64,000 nt of DNA, from NCBI RefSeq assembly GCF_002967715.1, contig NZ_PUIA01000081.1, positions 1 through 64,000 on the forward strand, in the 5' to 3' direction. Positions 62,424 through 64,000 of the stretch are shown one piece after another. The notes under the pieces are model-generated. The model saw nothing but the letters and a program-made list of their open reading frames with translations, was not told the origin of the DNA and did no database searches. The position numbers and the translations under genes are program-made. The stretch is from Blastopirellula marina. GTDB taxonomy: Bacteria > Planctomycetota > Planctomycetia > Pirellulales > Pirellulaceae. Positions within the stretch are counted from its first letter, which is position 1. Each line of letters begins with the position of its first letter.

Positions 62424-62579
62424 GGCAGCATTCCTTTGCTTGCACACGGGTCAAGCGGGCAGTTTACCCGAATTGAAGCCCCTCGGCCAATGGCACTTCG
62501 CCAGTACCAGTCTGCCATTGGTGAAACCAACGAAAAGCGTTAATTTGGCGATAGCACGGCATTTACCATCGATCGGAAC

Positions 62580-63386
62580 ATGTACAAGACAGTGACCACA
62601 CACCACGCCAACGCAAAAGTGGAGTCCCCCCGGCAGGCAGAAAGCTCCTACGCCGCCCCCTTGCCTGCTCCGAGCTTGATGGACGCGAAGGTCGAGCGGT
62701 TTCCTGCTCGCTTCTTCATAGTTCTATCTGGCGTCCTGGCCCTCTGTGGCGTGCTTTCGTTGTTCATCGATCACGCGGTCAGCGGTCAGTTGGCAGCCCC
62801 CCCTCACGAATTTCGTTACATCGAAGGGGATTTGAAAAAGCTTATCGCTCTTTCGGAAGTCTTCGGCCACGGTACCGGCGTGATCATGGTCGTCCTGGCT
62901 GTGTTTGCCCTGGATCTGGCCAACCGCTGGAAAGTCGGCTTGCTACTAGGCACCGCTTTTGGTGCTGGCCTGATGGCGAATGTTGCCAAGTTCTTTGGAA
63001 TCGCTCGCTATCGCCCTCACGCGTTCGATTTTTCCTTGTCCATCTGGGACAGCTTCTATCAATGGTTTCCGTTTATGAATTGGCTGTCGCAAGACGAGCT
63101 CCGCCAATCGGCCCTGCAAAGCTTTCCATCTGGCCACTCGGCAACGGCGGCGGGGCTTTGTGTGGGACTCTGCTTTCTTTACCCCCATGCCCGTTGGTAC
63201 TTTCTGCTGGTCACTGCCCTGGCCTGTTTTCAGCGGGTTGTCTTTCAGATGCATTTCCCCAGCGATGTCTGCCTGGGTGCTGCCCTGGGGATGGCCACCG
63301 CAACATTTCTGCTGACCTATGGACGGCTGCCCGAGGCTGTCGCTTGGGCGGAATCGAAGATTAGGAAGACCAGGCCAACTGGGTAG
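62580..63386 (+). CDS. PAP2-family phosphatase
   Basis: A 268-residue membrane protein with about six helices. The three catalytic motifs are KFFGIARYRP (K-x6-R-P), SFPSGHSATAA (P-S-G-H) and QRVVFQMHFPSD (R-x5-H-x3-D). PAP2 enzymes remove phosphate from lipid phosphates such as undecaprenyl pyrophosphate or phosphatidic acid. The first 34 residues are polar and proline-rich; the ATG at 62580 is one of several possible starts. Its divergent neighbour is the GT39 enzyme, which uses polyprenyl-linked donors, so a shared role in lipid-carrier recycling is possible but inferred. Confidence 0.9.
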   Translation: MYKTVTTHHANAKVESPRQAESSYAAPLPAPSLMDAKVERFPARFFIVLSGVLALCGVLSLFIDHAVSGQLAAPPHEFRYIEGDLKKLIALSEVFGHGTGVIMVVLAVFALDLANRWKVGLLLGTAFGAGLMANVAKFFGIARYRPHAFDFSLSIWDSFYQWFPFMNWLSQDELRQSALQSFPSGHSATAAGLCVGLCFLYPHARWYFLLVTALACFQRVVFQMHFPSDVCLGAALGMATATFLLTYGRLPEAVAWAESKIRKTRPTG

Positions 63387-63484
63387 AAGTCGGGCAATCA
63401 ATTTCTTCGCCAGTGATTCGCCAAACCTGTGGGAATTTGTCACACTCGACGCTAGATCTTGTTCCGATCCCCAAGGAGTACCTC

Positions 63485-64000
63485 ATGACTTCCCTGCTTT
63501 GCGTGATGGCGATTCTGACGGCTCCTCCTTCCCAGAAACCTGTTGTCAGCACAGAACTCAACCCTGCCCAGGTCGAACACCAGGAACCGCTTGAGCCGCA
63601 TGAGATCCGCAAGGCTATTCGGACAGCCCTGCGCGATGAAGCAACAAGTGATTCGATTCACAAGCGACGAAAGGCGATCGTTCGCATCTGCGCCCTCTAT
63701 GCCGAGATGATGCTCAACGAGGACTTCGCCGAGTACGAGAAGGAAAAACTACAGGCCAAATTGGGGTCGCGACTTCGGAGTGTTCGAGACGACCTCAAGA
63801 AGTTAGCTGAGGAACAGCCTGCCGAAAGTTTGTCGGAAGCGAAGTCAGCCAACGGCGGGGGTGCCATCGACGAGCGTGGTGCCGATGAACTGATTGAATT
63901 GATTACCACCACAATCGATCCGGAAACCTGGGAAGTTCACGGCGGTAAGGGAAGTATCTTCTACTTCAGTAACTTCCGTGTTCTGGTGGTACGGCAAACG
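63485..64000 (+). CDS. 5' part of a secreted protein of unknown function (cut by the window end)
   Basis: The ATG at 63485 has AAGGAG upstream. The reading frame is open for 172 codons to the window edge, so the C-terminus is missing. The N-terminus MTSLLCVMAILTAPP could be a short signal sequence. The following 110 residues are helical and charged (HKRRKAIVRICALYAEMMLN). Then comes ELIELITTTIDPETWEVHGG and GSIFYFSNFRVLVVRQT, a pattern (T-I-x-P-x-x-W...G-G-x-G-S-I...L-V-V-x-Q-T) I recall from planctomycete exported proteins, some linked to secretins. No function is assigned. Confidence 0.75.
   Translation, partial: MTSLLCVMAILTAPPSQKPVVSTELNPAQVEHQEPLEPHEIRKAIRTALRDEATSDSIHKRRKAIVRICALYAEMMLNEDFAEYEKEKLQAKLGSRLRSVRDDLKKLAEEQPAESLSEAKSANGGGAIDERGADELIELITTTIDPETWEVHGGKGSIFYFSNFRVLVVRQT

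Noticed and set aside
1-64000. Search for CRISPR arrays, tRNA, rRNA, prophage and complete insertion sequences
   Set aside because: No regularly spaced repeats, no tRNA cloverleaf, no transposase or phage gene was recognised by eye. A formal scan could still find a small RNA.

Overview
The window is a gene-dense bacterial chromosome segment, most likely from a planctomycete of the Pirellulaceae (Blastopirellula/Bremerella-like). This is an inference from content: many secreted or lipoprotein hypotheticals, a formylglycine sulfatase, small membrane proteins beginning with an F-S-I-R/A-x-L-L helix, a hybrid type II/type IV pilus locus with many prepilin-like proteins, and moderate to high GC. 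No rRNA, tRNA, CRISPR array, phage or complete insertion sequence was seen. The window starts in an intergenic region and ends inside a gene (63485-64000).

Layout. 1-586 has no convincing gene but holds a perfect 17-bp inverted repeat. 587-4216 (+) carries small hypotheticals, a rhomboid-TPR protein, two lipoproteins (one an acyl-carrier-protein look-alike without its serine) and a short hypothetical. 4382-5953 is an exported arylsulfatase followed by a clear intrinsic terminator. 6179-11579 is a mixed accessory stretch: two unknowns, an SRPBCC protein, a membrane protein, a YdeI protein with a C-terminal CDGSH motif, a putative HEXXH metallopeptidase and two methyltransferases. Three copies of a small palindromic repeat lie between genes from 2.3 to 11.6 kb. 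11643-14090 (-) is a copper-type P1B ATPase. 18622-14991 (-) is a tight SGNH hydrolase / carbamoyltransferase / SxtJ / DUF5989 operon, preceded by an exported alpha/beta hydrolase.

20371-29838 contains a double set of circularly permuted ATP-grasp, alpha-E and transglutaminase proteins: separate genes on the + strand, and a fused ATP-grasp/alpha-E plus two transglutaminases on the - strand. This matches a known but poorly understood predicted peptide-ligation system. 30108-36052 is a sucrose module: GH13 sucrose-active enzyme, sucrose-phosphate synthase with a HAD domain, PfkB sugar kinase, and a divergent stand-alone sucrose-phosphatase-like HAD protein, probably for making and recycling sucrose as an osmolyte. 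36171-44790 holds a DUF4105 lipoprotein, small hypotheticals, a DUF309 protein, an SDR, a release-factor-like protein, a large exported unknown, glutamine-dependent NAD synthetase and a minimal zincin.

44970-50157 (+) is a probable operon of a small membrane protein, a large membrane-anchored unknown and an ABC-2 type exporter pair. 50292-60521 is a fiber-assembly locus: a PilP/GspC-like lipoprotein on + and, on -, receiver, GspE, GspF, five prepilin-like proteins, a PilM-PilN fusion, a PilO/GspM-like protein and a secretin. It mixes T2SS-like pseudopilins with T4P-like alignment proteins, and no prepilin peptidase or PilT is present here. The window closes with a GT39/ArnT-like glycosyltransferase, a PAP2 phosphatase and the start of an exported unknown protein.
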